Assembly (NCBI GenBank): GCA_964479625.1 | Contig: CAYZMS010000021.1 | Location: forward strand, 14,240-78,239 | Reading direction: 5' to 3' | Length of the DNA stretch: 64,000 nt | From: CAYZMS01 sp964479625 | GTDB taxonomy: Bacteria > Bacteroidota > Bacteroidia > Chitinophagales > Saprospiraceae | Part shown: piece after piece, positions 17,929-26,705 of the stretch | Position numbering within the stretch: the first letter of the stretch is position 1 | How the letters are laid out: each line of letters opens with the position of its first letter | Notes under the pieces: generated by a model | Database searches by the model: none | What the model saw: the letters and a program-made list of their open reading frames with translations, nothing else | Told to the model about the DNA's origin: nothing | Program-made: the position numbers and the translations under genes

Positions 17929-20496
17929 ATGGACGCACCATTAACAGCCAATCCAAAAACCAAAGCCAGCACCTACCCCTACGAAGAGGCGGTTAAAGCG
18001 GCCACGGAATATTTTAAAGGCGATGAACTCGCCGGTAGCGTATGGGTCAATAAATACGCACTTAAAGATTCATTTGGAAATATTTACGAGCGGACGCCCG
18101 ACGATATGCATCGGCGTATCGCCAGGGAGATCGCCCGCATCGAGGCGAAATACCCCAATCCCCTTACGGAAGAAGAGGTTTACGAGGTACTGCAGGAGTT
18201 CAAATACATTGTTCCGCAGGGTAGCCCAATGGCGGGTATCGGGAACAATTACCAGATTTCTTCTCTTTCGAACTGCTTCGTCATCGGAAACGGTGCAGAC
18301 AGCTACGGGGGCATCATTCGTTCTGATGAAGAGCAAGTTCAATTAATGAAGCGCCGGGGTGGTGTTGGGCAGGATCTTTCCCACATCCGTCCCAAAGGGA
18401 GCCCTGTCATGAACTCGGCCCTGACCTCTACCGGTATTGTCCCTTTCATGGAAAGATATAGTAACTCTACCCGGGAAGTAGCACAGGATGGTCGGCGCGG
18501 TGCTTTGATGTTGACGGTATCCTCCCGCCATCCTGATGCCGAGGACTTTATCGATGCTAAAATGGAACAGGGCAAGGTGACCGGAGCCAATGTCTCTGTT
18601 CGCATTGACGATGCTTTTATGAAAGCTGCCCTTAGCGGAGAACCTTACACTCAAAAGTATCCTGTAGGCAGCAAAAACCCCACCTTCACCAAGGATATTA
18701 GTGCCACCAAGCTCTGGGATAAGATCATTTTCAACGCCTGGAAGTCTGCCGAGCCTGGTGTTCTATTTTGGGATACTGTCATCAAGGAGTCTGTTGCCGA
18801 TTGTTATGCAGACCTTGGGTATCGTACGATCTCGACCAACCCCTGTGGTGAGATCCCGCTTTGCCCCTATGACAGCTGTCGCCTGCTGGCCGTTAACCTG
18901 TTCAGCTATGTGGATAAGCCTTTTACCTCCAAAGCAAAATTCAACTTCAAGAAATTCCGTAAGCACGTAGCTATTGCTCAACGGATCATGGACGACATCA
19001 TTGACCTGGAGATCGAAAAGGTCGAGCGTATCATCGATAAGATCAGTAAGGACCCCGAGCCGGGAGGGATAAAACAGGTAGAGCTTGAATTGTGGAATAA
19101 GATCCTGGATGCTTGTGTGAACGGTCGCCGCACGGGTGTAGGTATCACTGCCGAAGGGGATATGCTGGCTGCCCTGGGGCTGCAGTATGGTACTGATGAG
19201 GCCATCGAACATTCAGTAGAAGTACACAAAAACCTGGCTCTGGCAGCATACCGTTCATCTGCAGAAATGGCGCGGGATCGCGGAGCCTTTCCCATCTTCG
19301 ATGCGAAACGGGAAATGGAGAACCCCTTCATTCTCCGTTTAAAGGAAGCAGATCCAGAATTATACGATCTGATGGTGGAATATGGCCGCCGCAATATAGC
19401 TCTGCTGACCATTGCCCCCACGGGTACCACCAGTTTAATGACGCAAACCACTTCCGGGATCGAACCGGCATTCCTGATCTCCTACAAGCGTCGCCGCAAG
19501 GTCAACCCCAACGATAAGGATGTGAATGTCACTTTCATTGACGAAGTGGGCGACCATTGGGAAGAATATAATGTTTTCCATCATAAATTTATGGACTGGC
19601 TGGAAACCAATGGATATGATGTAGAGGAAGTGAAGAAAATGTCCGCTGAAGAGCTTAAGCCGATCATTGAACAGTCCCCCTACCACGGAGCAACCGCCAA
19701 TGATGTCGACTGGGTGCAAAAGGTGAAAATGCAGGGCGCCATTCAAAAATGGGTAGACCATTCGATCTCCGTGACGGTAAACATCCCGCAGGAGACCTCC
19801 GTAGAAATGGTGAAAAAGATCTACCAGACAGCCTGGGAGGTTGGTTGTAAGGGTTGTACTATCTATCGCGATGGTTCCCGCTCAGGCGTGCTGGTTTCGG
19901 ATGAAGAGAAAAAACAGGAAGAAGAAGCTACCCTCTTCCGGGAAACAGCTTCTCCAAAGCGCCCCAATAAGCTGGAGGCAGAAATTGTGCGCATTCGAAA
20001 TAACGACGAAGACTGGATCGCAGTGATCGGCTTGTTCGAAGGTAAACCGTATGAGATCTTTACCGGTCGGGCGGTAGATACCTTCCGGTTGCCGGAATAT
20101 GTCGAAAAGGGTTGGGTGATCAAAGCCCGGGATGAAGATCGGGAGGAAAATAGATACGACTTCCAGTTCATGGACAAGGAGGGGTACCGGGTGACGATTG
20201 AAGGCCTGAGCCGATCCTTTAATAAAGAATACTGGAACTATGCTAAGTTGATCTCCGGGGTTCTTCGCCACGGAATGCCGTTGACCCACGTAGTCAATCT
20301 GGTTAGTGGACTCAATGCCGAACAGGAATACATCAACACCTGGAAAAACGGTGTGGTACGCGCCCTCAAGCGCTTTATTCCAGATGGTACTAAGGCAGTC
20401 AAAGAAACCTGCCCCTCCTGCGGCGATGTCGATGGCCTCATTTACAAAGAGGGTTGTCTGATCTGCAAAAGTTGCGGCCACAGTGAATGTGGGTGA
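17929..20496 (+). CDS. nrdJ: Adenosylcobalamin-dependent (class II) ribonucleotide reductase
   Basis: It reduces ribonucleotides to deoxyribonucleotides using a radical generated from coenzyme B12, and needs no oxygen and no small subunit. At 855 residues it has the active-site Cys116 (LSNCFVIGN), the thiyl-radical Cys306 in NPCGEIPL (304-311) and IAPTGTTSL. It also has a C-terminal cysteine-rich tail with CPSCG, CLICKSCG and HSECG that relays electrons and probably binds zinc. The region between about 660 and 800 is the extra domain typical of NrdJ. The gene is monocistronic, bounded by a long upstream region and a clear terminator. It implies B12 uptake or synthesis elsewhere. Confidence 0.96.
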   Translation: MDAPLTANPKTKASTYPYEEAVKAATEYFKGDELAGSVWVNKYALKDSFGNIYERTPDDMHRRIAREIARIEAKYPNPLTEEEVYEVLQEFKYIVPQGSPMAGIGNNYQISSLSNCFVIGNGADSYGGIIRSDEEQVQLMKRRGGVGQDLSHIRPKGSPVMNSALTSTGIVPFMERYSNSTREVAQDGRRGALMLTVSSRHPDAEDFIDAKMEQGKVTGANVSVRIDDAFMKAALSGEPYTQKYPVGSKNPTFTKDISATKLWDKIIFNAWKSAEPGVLFWDTVIKESVADCYADLGYRTISTNPCGEIPLCPYDSCRLLAVNLFSYVDKPFTSKAKFNFKKFRKHVAIAQRIMDDIIDLEIEKVERIIDKISKDPEPGGIKQVELELWNKILDACVNGRRTGVGITAEGDMLAALGLQYGTDEAIEHSVEVHKNLALAAYRSSAEMARDRGAFPIFDAKREMENPFILRLKEADPELYDLMVEYGRRNIALLTIAPTGTTSLMTQTTSGIEPAFLISYKRRRKVNPNDKDVNVTFIDEVGDHWEEYNVFHHKFMDWLETNGYDVEEVKKMSAEELKPIIEQSPYHGATANDVDWVQKVKMQGAIQKWVDHSISVTVNIPQETSVEMVKKIYQTAWEVGCKGCTIYRDGSRSGVLVSDEEKKQEEEATLFRETASPKRPNKLEAEIVRIRNNDEDWIAVIGLFEGKPYEIFTGRAVDTFRLPEYVEKGWVIKARDEDREENRYDFQFMDKEGYRVTIEGLSRSFNKEYWNYAKLISGVLRHGMPLTHVVNLVSGLNAEQEYINTWKNGVVRALKRFIPDGTKAVKETCPSCGDVDGLIYKEGCLICKSCGHSECG

Positions 20497-20502
20497 TCAG
20501 AT

Positions 20503-20552
20503 GAGGATGTCTCAACATGCCATAGGCATTTTGGGACATCCTCAAATTTTTT
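20503..20552 (+). terminator. Intrinsic terminator after nrdJ
   Basis: GAGGATGTC at 20503 pairs with GACATCCTC ending at 20543. The stem is lengthened by a G-U pair and CAA/TTG, and an inner ATGCC/GGCAT stem closes an ATA loop. A six-T run follows at 20547-20552. It begins six bases after the stop codon. Confidence 0.85.
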
Positions 20553-20677
20553 CAAAAAACCTTTCCTTATTCTTAGAAAAGGCGAAAAGGCCTTTGATGT
20601 AGCCTCCTCCCTTCATTTTTATGGATAGCCTATTTAAGGGTTGCTGCTGTTGAATGCAAATGTGAAGATCCCTTAGG

Positions 20678-21244
20678 TTATTTTTTCTCTTCCCATTTCA
20701 GGTCAAAATCCAAATCAAAGGTATCTGCGATCGCCTGATCGCCCAGGTTGGAAAACAGGGAAGGAGAATGGTGATTGACCCCATAGTCTGTTCGATCAAG
20801 CTCGGCATGCCCCTTCAGTCTCCATGTCTCCTTGTTTCGATAACAAGTAATCTCGACCACTTGTGGATGTGTTTGCCCTTTTATGGTCAACTGGCCTAAA
20901 ACCTTCCTTGGTTCTGCGGAGGTACAAGCCTGCTCCGTTTCGATTTCAAAAACAGCCTCAGGGTAATTAGCCACTTCGAAAAAATCGGCACTTTTCAGGT
21001 GCTTTTTTAATCGCTTGATATCTGAATGTAAGCTTTGCATATCTATGGTGACCCGGCCCCGGATTAGGGAATCGTTTCGAATATGCATATAGCCGTCCTG
21101 GGCTTCCAGAGTACCGGAAAGAGAATAAGTGCTGAAGGCAGCCTTGCCGGTCCATATCAGTTGGTTGTCCTTTTGGTCTAGGGTGAAGTATTGGGCCTGG
21201 ACCACAGGCCCGCACAAAATGAATAAAAATAATAAACGAGACAT
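20678..21244 (-). CDS. YceI-family periplasmic lipid-binding protein
   Basis: The product has 188 residues. The start at 21244 was chosen because it gives an ideal signal peptide (MSRLLFLFILCGPVVQAQ), whereas the frame remains open upstream without one. The mature part has the YceI lipocalin-like pattern: strand-rich with TGKAAFSTYSLSG, a central DMQSLHSDIKRLKKHLKSAD and the typical FFEVANYPEAVFEI. The C-terminal part has GQLTIKGQTHPQVVEI and RTDYGVNH. Family members bind isoprenoid-like lipids in the periplasm. Here it may belong with the secreted unknown and AraC regulator just upstream on the same strand. Confidence 0.9.
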   Translation of the reverse strand: MSRLLFLFILCGPVVQAQYFTLDQKDNQLIWTGKAAFSTYSLSGTLEAQDGYMHIRNDSLIRGRVTIDMQSLHSDIKRLKKHLKSADFFEVANYPEAVFEIETEQACTSAEPRKVLGQLTIKGQTHPQVVEITCYRNKETWRLKGHAELDRTDYGVNHHSPSLFSNLGDQAIADTFDLDFDLKWEEKK

Positions 21245-21308
21245 AATTTTGGGTTTTAAAGAACCGCACTGCATGGCGGCTCTGTATAAAAATGCATGGT
21301 TGAATCCT

Positions 21309-21791
21309 TTAATTGGGAAGAGTTTCCAGGGGGGCATATCCGCAAATACGTTCCCCATTTGGTTTTCGAGCTATGACGTACCAAAGGGCCCAGCCTCCTC
21401 TGGCTTCGTTGTCGGTACGCCAATTATCAGGAAAGGTGTAAGGCTGGCCAGGCTGCATATCCCCCTTGGGACAGTGGAAAAGCTTGCTCATTTCCCGGCG
21501 ATCATAGCGTACCCTAAGGTTCCATTGTTGATTGTAAAATAGGTAAGCTCCTCCTTCTTCGATCTGTACGGGCTCTTGTGAAAGTAAACTAGTGGTGTGT
21601 TTCCAATACCAGTTGAATGCATCCTTAGCGGTTCCCGGGTTTGCGGGTACGGGGTCGGGAAAGTGATGTACTTCAAGGGCAACTGGAAGTTCTGATAAGG
21701 GAGCAGGTAAAGGTGCAGTAAGTGGGCTCTGAGCTTGGCTGATATTCGAACAAAGAAGCCCAACGCTGATTAAAAGAATTAATGGGTGCAT
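21309..21791 (-). CDS. Secreted protein of unknown function
   Basis: The product has 160 residues with a signal peptide (LILLISVGLLCSNISQAQ), followed by a proline-rich linker and a compact C-terminal region. Two cysteines (LFHCPKGDM and ERICGYAPL) may form a disulphide in the periplasm. I do not recognise the family, and no catalytic motif stands out. It sits 64 bases upstream of the yceI start and 44 bases downstream of the AraC-type regulator gene, all on the minus strand, so one transcription unit under that regulator is plausible. Confidence 0.7.
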   Translation of the reverse strand: MHPLILLISVGLLCSNISQAQSPLTAPLPAPLSELPVALEVHHFPDPVPANPGTAKDAFNWYWKHTTSLLSQEPVQIEEGGAYLFYNQQWNLRVRYDRREMSKLFHCPKGDMQPGQPYTFPDNWRTDNEARGGWALWYVIARKPNGERICGYAPLETLPN

Positions 21792-21835
21792 ACGTTTTTG
21801 CAGCCAAACTGCCCGAAATTAAGCCTTCTTGCGCC

Positions 21836-22945
21836 TCAATTTCGAAATTGGGACCTTTTTTCAAGCCATTCACTGGGGGATTGTCCGGTTAATTTCTTTG
21901 CTGCCCGGTTAAAACTGGCTTTGGAGTTAAAACCGGCCTCGAAGGCGAGGGCAAGCAGAGTGAGGTGCTGGTATGCAGGGTCCTTTATTCTTTGTCGAAC
22001 TTCTGTAATACGCAAGCTATTTATATAATCCGAGAAATTTTCCATTTGTACGGAGTTCAGCGCACGAGAAACTCTGAATGCCTTCGTATTCAATGCCTCG
22101 GCCAGGTCTGCTACCTTAAGGTCCGGTTTTCGGTAGAGCAACTCCTTTTGCATTAGGTCCTCGATTGCACGTGCCAGGTTCTGGTCTTCTAAGGTCGGTT
22201 TGGGTTTCGGTTTTACAAAAATGGAAAGGTTCCGCTGTAATAGAGCATTTAACCCCAGCCAGTAGGTGATCAGGGCCAATCCAATATAAACTGGGTACAT
22301 ATACTGAGGGTGAAAGGCAAAATCATAAAAGAGGTAATCGATCAGGGTTACTGAAATTACCAGTAAAGCATAGAGAAGATAAAGGTGGAGGGTTTGCTTC
22401 AGGTACTTGCGAAAACGGGCTTGTAAAATTCGATCACCAGCTTGTGGTATATTAATTAAACGGAGGCTTCGAAAACTAAAATATACGACCAGAGCCATAG
22501 CTGTTCCTAGTTCGAAAGGGGTGTGGACCCAAAGCCGGTAACCTTCGTATCCTGCCCAAGTAAGACTTTCCCGACTGCCGTCCCAAAACCAGTTTTGCCA
22601 CTTAATGAAATTGCTGAAAATAAATTGCAATACTATCGGTACCCATAACCAAAGGTCTCCCTTTTGCAGAGGATACTCGGGGCGAAGCAGGGAACGGGTA
22701 TATCCAAAGATCAAACTTCCGTAAACCCAGGTATACTCAAGCAGAAAATAATAAGACCAGTGGTGTACACCGGTTAGTTCTTGTTCCCGCAATAACTGCA
22801 CCCCCAGCCGGTAGGCAAATAACCATAGCAATACCGCCAGCCACCGATTGGCTCTACCTGGTGTTCCTGGATCCCGCCAAAGTAGTATGCCCATTACCAG
22901 GCCCTGAACGGCTCCGAGGAAAAGGAACATGGAGTACCAAGGCAT
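21836..22945 (-). CDS. AraC-family regulator with N-terminal membrane domain
   Basis: The product has 369 residues. About residues 1-240 contain seven or so hydrophobic helices (for example MFLFLGAVQGLVMGILLW, FIFSNFIKWQNWFW and ALLVISVTLIDYLFYDFAF). The C-terminal hundred residues hold an AraC/XylS DNA-binding domain with two helix-turn-helix units, the second being HLTLLALAFEAGFNSKASFN followed by GQSPSEWLEKR. Membrane-tethered AraC regulators of this layout are common in Bacteroidota and probably sense an extracellular or membrane signal. The signal is unknown. It is the first gene of the minus-strand set with the secreted protein and yceI. Confidence 0.9.
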   Translation of the reverse strand: MPWYSMFLFLGAVQGLVMGILLWRDPGTPGRANRWLAVLLWLFAYRLGVQLLREQELTGVHHWSYYFLLEYTWVYGSLIFGYTRSLLRPEYPLQKGDLWLWVPIVLQFIFSNFIKWQNWFWDGSRESLTWAGYEGYRLWVHTPFELGTAMALVVYFSFRSLRLINIPQAGDRILQARFRKYLKQTLHLYLLYALLVISVTLIDYLFYDFAFHPQYMYPVYIGLALITYWLGLNALLQRNLSIFVKPKPKPTLEDQNLARAIEDLMQKELLYRKPDLKVADLAEALNTKAFRVSRALNSVQMENFSDYINSLRITEVRQRIKDPAYQHLTLLALAFEAGFNSKASFNRAAKKLTGQSPSEWLEKRSQFRN

Positions 22946-22990
22946 TAATTTGAGTTTTTGCTATTGAAAATTACCAATTCTCCCCCCCCT

Positions 22991-23740
22991 TTACCGGAAC
23001 CAGTCGTATACTTGTTCAAGCTTTAGATTCGCCTTGGCATCTCCTTCTAGATCCTGTACGATCTTCCCATCCTGCATAAATAATAGGCGGTCTCCATAAC
23101 TAAGGGTATCAGGCATATGATGGGTAATCAAGATAGTCGTCAGGGAATGTTCTTTGATCAGGGTTTGAGCGGTTTGCATGACTACCTCGGCCGACCTGGG
23201 GTCTAATGCAGCCGTGGGCTCATCGAGTAGTAATATATCTGTGTGATCCATAACGCTCATAAGCAGGGTAAGTGCCTGGCGCTGCCCGCCTGAAAGACTT
23301 CCCATGGGTTGTTGTAATTTATTTTCCAGGCCCAGTCCAAGGCGGGCAATCTGCTCAGCAACACGCTGCCTGAATGCCTGCGTGATCCCTATCCGTAAAC
23401 CTTTCTGCCGGGTCCGCAGGGCAGCAAGGCGAAAGTTGTCCAGTATACTGAGCTCCGGAGCTGTACCTGCCAAAGGGTCCTGGAACACCCTTGCGATCCA
23501 CCGGCTGCGGCGAAAATCCGGAAGTGAACTAACCTCGGTATCTTTTAAGAATACCTTGCCCGAAGTAGGTAATACGGAACCACTAATAGTATTGAGCAGT
23601 GTCGTTTTGCCAGAGCCATTTGATCCGATAAGGACCATAAACTGCCCTTGTTTTACTTGAAGATTGATATTTTTCAGGGCCAATACCTCGTTGATTTGGC
23701 CGGGATTAAACAGTACCCGTACTTGTTGAAGTTCGATCAT
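22991..23740 (-). CDS. ABC transporter ATP-binding protein (TrpZ-like)
   Basis: The product has 249 residues. Walker A is GSNGSGKT (39-46), the signature is LSGGQ (149-153), Walker B is ILLLDEP (169-175), and an H-loop lies in ILITHHMPD. It powers the permease encoded just upstream, whose stop overlaps this start by four bases. Together with the permease and the lipoprotein it forms the unit annotated in other bacteria as an ABC_sub_bind/TrpXYZ-type uptake system. The substrate is not determined by sequence, and aromatic amino acids are only one proposal for the family. Confidence 0.93.
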   Translation of the reverse strand: MIELQQVRVLFNPGQINEVLALKNINLQVKQGQFMVLIGSNGSGKTTLLNTISGSVLPTSGKVFLKDTEVSSLPDFRRSRWIARVFQDPLAGTAPELSILDNFRLAALRTRQKGLRIGITQAFRQRVAEQIARLGLGLENKLQQPMGSLSGGQRQALTLLMSVMDHTDILLLDEPTAALDPRSAEVVMQTAQTLIKEHSLTTILITHHMPDTLSYGDRLLFMQDGKIVQDLEGDAKANLKLEQVYDWFR

Positions 23741-24609
23741 ACCAGGTTTCGTCTTTGGGTGATTTGTGGAAGACCGACGATCAGGAGTACAAAGACCGAG
23801 GTTATTAATTTAAGATAGTTGGGGTTGATACCCGAAGCCAGGGCAGCAGCCAGCATGGTTTGAAACAATATACATCCCAGCGTCACCATAAGTAATCTCA
23901 AAAGTATTGGGCGAACCCCCAACCAGTTGATCACTGCATCACCGATCAATACAGAACCCAAGCCAACCAGGACAATCCCGATCCCCATGTTGATATCTGC
24001 GAATCCCTGATATTGGGCAACTAAAAAACCACTTACTGCAGTAAGGGCATTGGCCATTGCGAGGCCAATGATCTTCATGGCATCATTATTGATCCCATTG
24101 GCGCGCGTCATGGAGGTGCTTTCACCTGTTGCCCGCATAGCGATTCCAAAGTCGGTGCGTAAAACATAGGCAAGTATGGCAGCCAGAGCGCCTATGATCA
24201 GAGAACTGATCAGAAGTTCGTTATAAATGGCTTTCGAAAATGGAGTAAACCAATCGAAAAGTGTCGTCGGCTCTAACAAAGGAATGTTGGATCGCCCCAT
24301 GAGGAGGAGGTTTATGGAATACAAGGCAGTCATGATCAGAATTCCCGCCAATAGGGCATCTACCTTAAGTCTGGTGTGGACCATGCCAGTTAGTATTCCT
24401 GCAAATGCTCCCACTATCATGACCAGGGGAAGGATCAAAAGGAAGGGCCAGCCTTGCTGCAGTAAAACGGCAGTCAGGGCAGCGCCCAGGGTATAACTAC
24501 CATCTGTGGTAATATCCGGAATTCGAAAGATCTTCATGCTTATGAAGATTCCCAGGCCCATAGCCGATAAGCAAAAGCCCAGTACGAGAGCAGATAGGAA
24601 AAAGGTCAT
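23737..24609 (-). CDS. ABC transporter permease (TrpY-like)
   Basis: The 290-residue integral membrane protein has about eight hydrophobic helices and the family motif of branched-chain/TrpY-like permeases (RATGESTSMTRANGIN), where the coupling helix contacts the ATPase. The first helices carry SALVLGFCLSAMGLGIFI and the segment DITTDGSYTLGAALTAVLLQ seen in this family. It overlaps the lipoprotein gene upstream by one base and the ATPase gene downstream by four, so the three are translationally coupled. Confidence 0.9.
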   Translation of the reverse strand: MTFFLSALVLGFCLSAMGLGIFISMKIFRIPDITTDGSYTLGAALTAVLLQQGWPFLLILPLVMIVGAFAGILTGMVHTRLKVDALLAGILIMTALYSINLLLMGRSNIPLLEPTTLFDWFTPFSKAIYNELLISSLIIGALAAILAYVLRTDFGIAMRATGESTSMTRANGINNDAMKIIGLAMANALTAVSGFLVAQYQGFADINMGIGIVLVGLGSVLIGDAVINWLGVRPILLRLLMVTLGCILFQTMLAAALASGINPNYLKLITSVFVLLIVGLPQITQRRNLV

Positions 24610-25586
24610 TATTGGATGGGTTCGTAAGCAGGGGGCAAAACAATACCAAAACGGGAAGCAGCAGCGGGATTATAGACGCGTCGGCGTTCTCGGACCAACG
24701 CCCAGTGCAGGTTCTGTATATTGCCCTTCTCTAAAAAACGTGCAGCTTCCTCCCCCGCCTGATAACCCCACTGATAAATATCTGCCCCGAATGCTGCCAC
24801 TGCCCCCCTGGCAACCAGGCCGGCCTCACTGGTAAATACAGGAATACCAGCTTCATTACAGCTTTTTAGAATAGTTTCGAAAGCGCCGAAAACCGTGTTG
24901 TCCGGATTGGCGAAAAAGGCGTCAATCTTAGCATTGATCAGGGCACTGGTGACCAGAGGCGCATCAGCCGTGGCGTTCACCGGGCGGGCAACCAGGGTAA
25001 TATTATTGGTTTTAGCCAAGCCTTGCAGGCGTTTGTAAGCATCAACAGATTGGGGCTCTGACTGGTTGTACAGGAGACCAATTCGAAGGGGTGCATCGTT
25101 TTGCGAAAGTAGTTGGGGGATTAGTAAAAAAGAGGTATCGATATATTCCAGGTTTTCCGCTACACCGAAAAGGTTAGTTGGTGTTTGTCCATTTTTTTCC
25201 ACTCCCATAAGGGAAGGGGTAGGAGATACCATCATGAAGATCGGTACCTCTTCGGTTTGTTGTACAACAGTAATGGTAGAAAGTGAAGGACTGGTAGCAA
25301 TAAGAGTCACCTCTTGCGATAAGAAATAGCGTATGATCTGGGTCAGCGTAGGGATATCTCCCTGGGCATTTCTATACAATACTTTAAGGTTGCCCATCTC
25401 TTCTGAAAAGCCCTTGTCTGAAAGAGCGGCCAGAAACCCTTCTTTGGCTTGCTCAATAGTGCTGTCTTCAAAAGCATCTACGAAGCCGATAGTGGGAATA
25501 TCTTCTTTTGTGTTATTCGAGCAGGTAAGGGCTATAAGACTCAGGAACAGGATCAGCCCGGCGGGCAGCCATTTCCAATTGGTCAT
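24609..25586 (-). CDS. ABC transporter substrate-binding lipoprotein (TrpX-like)
   Basis: The product has 325 residues from the start at 25586. This was chosen over 25610 because it gives a compact lipoprotein signal ending in a lipobox (LIALTC, Cys22). The mature part is a two-lobed binding protein with the ABC_sub_bind pattern: PTIGFVDAFEDSTIEQAKEG near the start, VVQQTEEVPIFMMVSPTPSL in the first lobe and DIYQWGYQAGEEAARFLEKG near the end. It captures the substrate outside the inner membrane for the permease and ATPase encoded downstream. It is the first gene of the three-gene operon. Confidence 0.9.
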   Translation of the reverse strand: MTNWKWLPAGLILFLSLIALTCSNNTKEDIPTIGFVDAFEDSTIEQAKEGFLAALSDKGFSEEMGNLKVLYRNAQGDIPTLTQIIRYFLSQEVTLIATSPSLSTITVVQQTEEVPIFMMVSPTPSLMGVEKNGQTPTNLFGVAENLEYIDTSFLLIPQLLSQNDAPLRIGLLYNQSEPQSVDAYKRLQGLAKTNNITLVARPVNATADAPLVTSALINAKIDAFFANPDNTVFGAFETILKSCNEAGIPVFTSEAGLVARGAVAAFGADIYQWGYQAGEEAARFLEKGNIQNLHWALVRERRRVYNPAAASRFGIVLPPAYEPIQ

Positions 25587-25747
25587 AGTCGAAGCGTTGT
25601 AGCAGCCCATACGGGTGCTGGTTTATGTTTGCAGACAATATACAAACTATAAGTCGCTCGAATGGTTTATCAATATGCCGATGGATAACGAATGCGGAAA
25701 GGAGGATTTTGGAGCCGAATGCATCTTCCAGCTAAAAAATCACCGAA

Positions 25748-26644
25748 ATGGACATTAAACGAATTCCCCGAGAAGAGATCGATAAGGTAAAATGGAACAG
25801 TTGTGTGCATTATGCACTAAACGGAAATATCTTTGGGTATATGTGGTACCTGGATACAGTGGCCAAGGATTGGGAGGCCTTAGTGGAGGGGGATTATCAA
25901 TCGGTTTTTCCTTTAGTTTGGCGGACTAATTTTTTGGGAAGAAAGGAGCTATATCAGCCGTATCTTATGCCTCAGCTAGGGTTATACAGCGTAAAGGCAC
26001 TTTCCCGGAAAAGGCTTCAGGCTAATTTAAAGGCTATTCCAGAAGAATATCGATATGTAGACATTGTCCTCAATGAAGGGAATACACCGGAAGTAGACCA
26101 GGGCTTTGTCGTGCTTGAACATGAAAACTATCAATTAATGCTCCATGAGCCCTTTGAAGTATTGGCCCAACGATTTAGTACTGGAGTACAACAGCAACTG
26201 GAAAGGGCACGGGAAGAAGAGCTACGACCAGCCGGGGGCGTGAAACCCGAGACCATTGCCGAATTTTACCGGGAGCACGCCAGGGATAGGCCTGGTATCG
26301 ATCGTAAATTTCACGCCTTACAACGGGTTATGTATAATGTCCTGCACAGGGGCTGGGGGTTTGCCTCTGGGGTGACCGATGCCCAGGAAAAGTTATTAGC
26401 GGTCAACTTTTTCATTTTTAGTAATGGAAAGGTGTTAAGTCTGGCTCCTGCGGTTTCCAATCGGGGAAAGGAGATGGGCGCTCTGGAATTCCTCACCGAA
26501 CTGACCCTGCGTTCGAATGCCAACCGTCCGCTGCGGTTGGACTTCAATACTCAAGGCAATAACGAACTTGCAAAAGGGTTTGGGGCGCAACGCAATTCCT
26601 ATTTTCAAATTAGGCAGGATAATCGCATCTTGGGGGTTTGGTAG
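25748..26644 (+). CDS. GNAT/FemAB-like acyltransferase family protein
   Basis: The product has 298 residues with no signal peptide or membrane helix. The C-terminal half carries features of the BioF2/FemAB-like GNAT fold: GWGFASGVTDAQEKLLAVNF, LSLAPAVSNRGKEMGALEFL and RPLRLDFNTQGNNELAKGFG, with an aromatic-rich N-terminal half (NGNIFGYMWYLDTVAKDW). Such proteins transfer an acyl or aminoacyl group, and the acceptor cannot be told here. It is followed after 61 bases by the flavoprotein gene and probably shares its transcript. The fold assignment is moderately confident and the substrate unknown. Confidence 0.65.
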   Translation: MDIKRIPREEIDKVKWNSCVHYALNGNIFGYMWYLDTVAKDWEALVEGDYQSVFPLVWRTNFLGRKELYQPYLMPQLGLYSVKALSRKRLQANLKAIPEEYRYVDIVLNEGNTPEVDQGFVVLEHENYQLMLHEPFEVLAQRFSTGVQQQLERAREEELRPAGGVKPETIAEFYREHARDRPGIDRKFHALQRVMYNVLHRGWGFASGVTDAQEKLLAVNFFIFSNGKVLSLAPAVSNRGKEMGALEFLTELTLRSNANRPLRLDFNTQGNNELAKGFGAQRNSYFQIRQDNRILGVW

Positions 26645-26705
26645 GTTAATTTTTTTCGACTTCAAGAAATTGGAGTATCAGTGGAGGAGTCCTTACCCTA
26701 AACGC

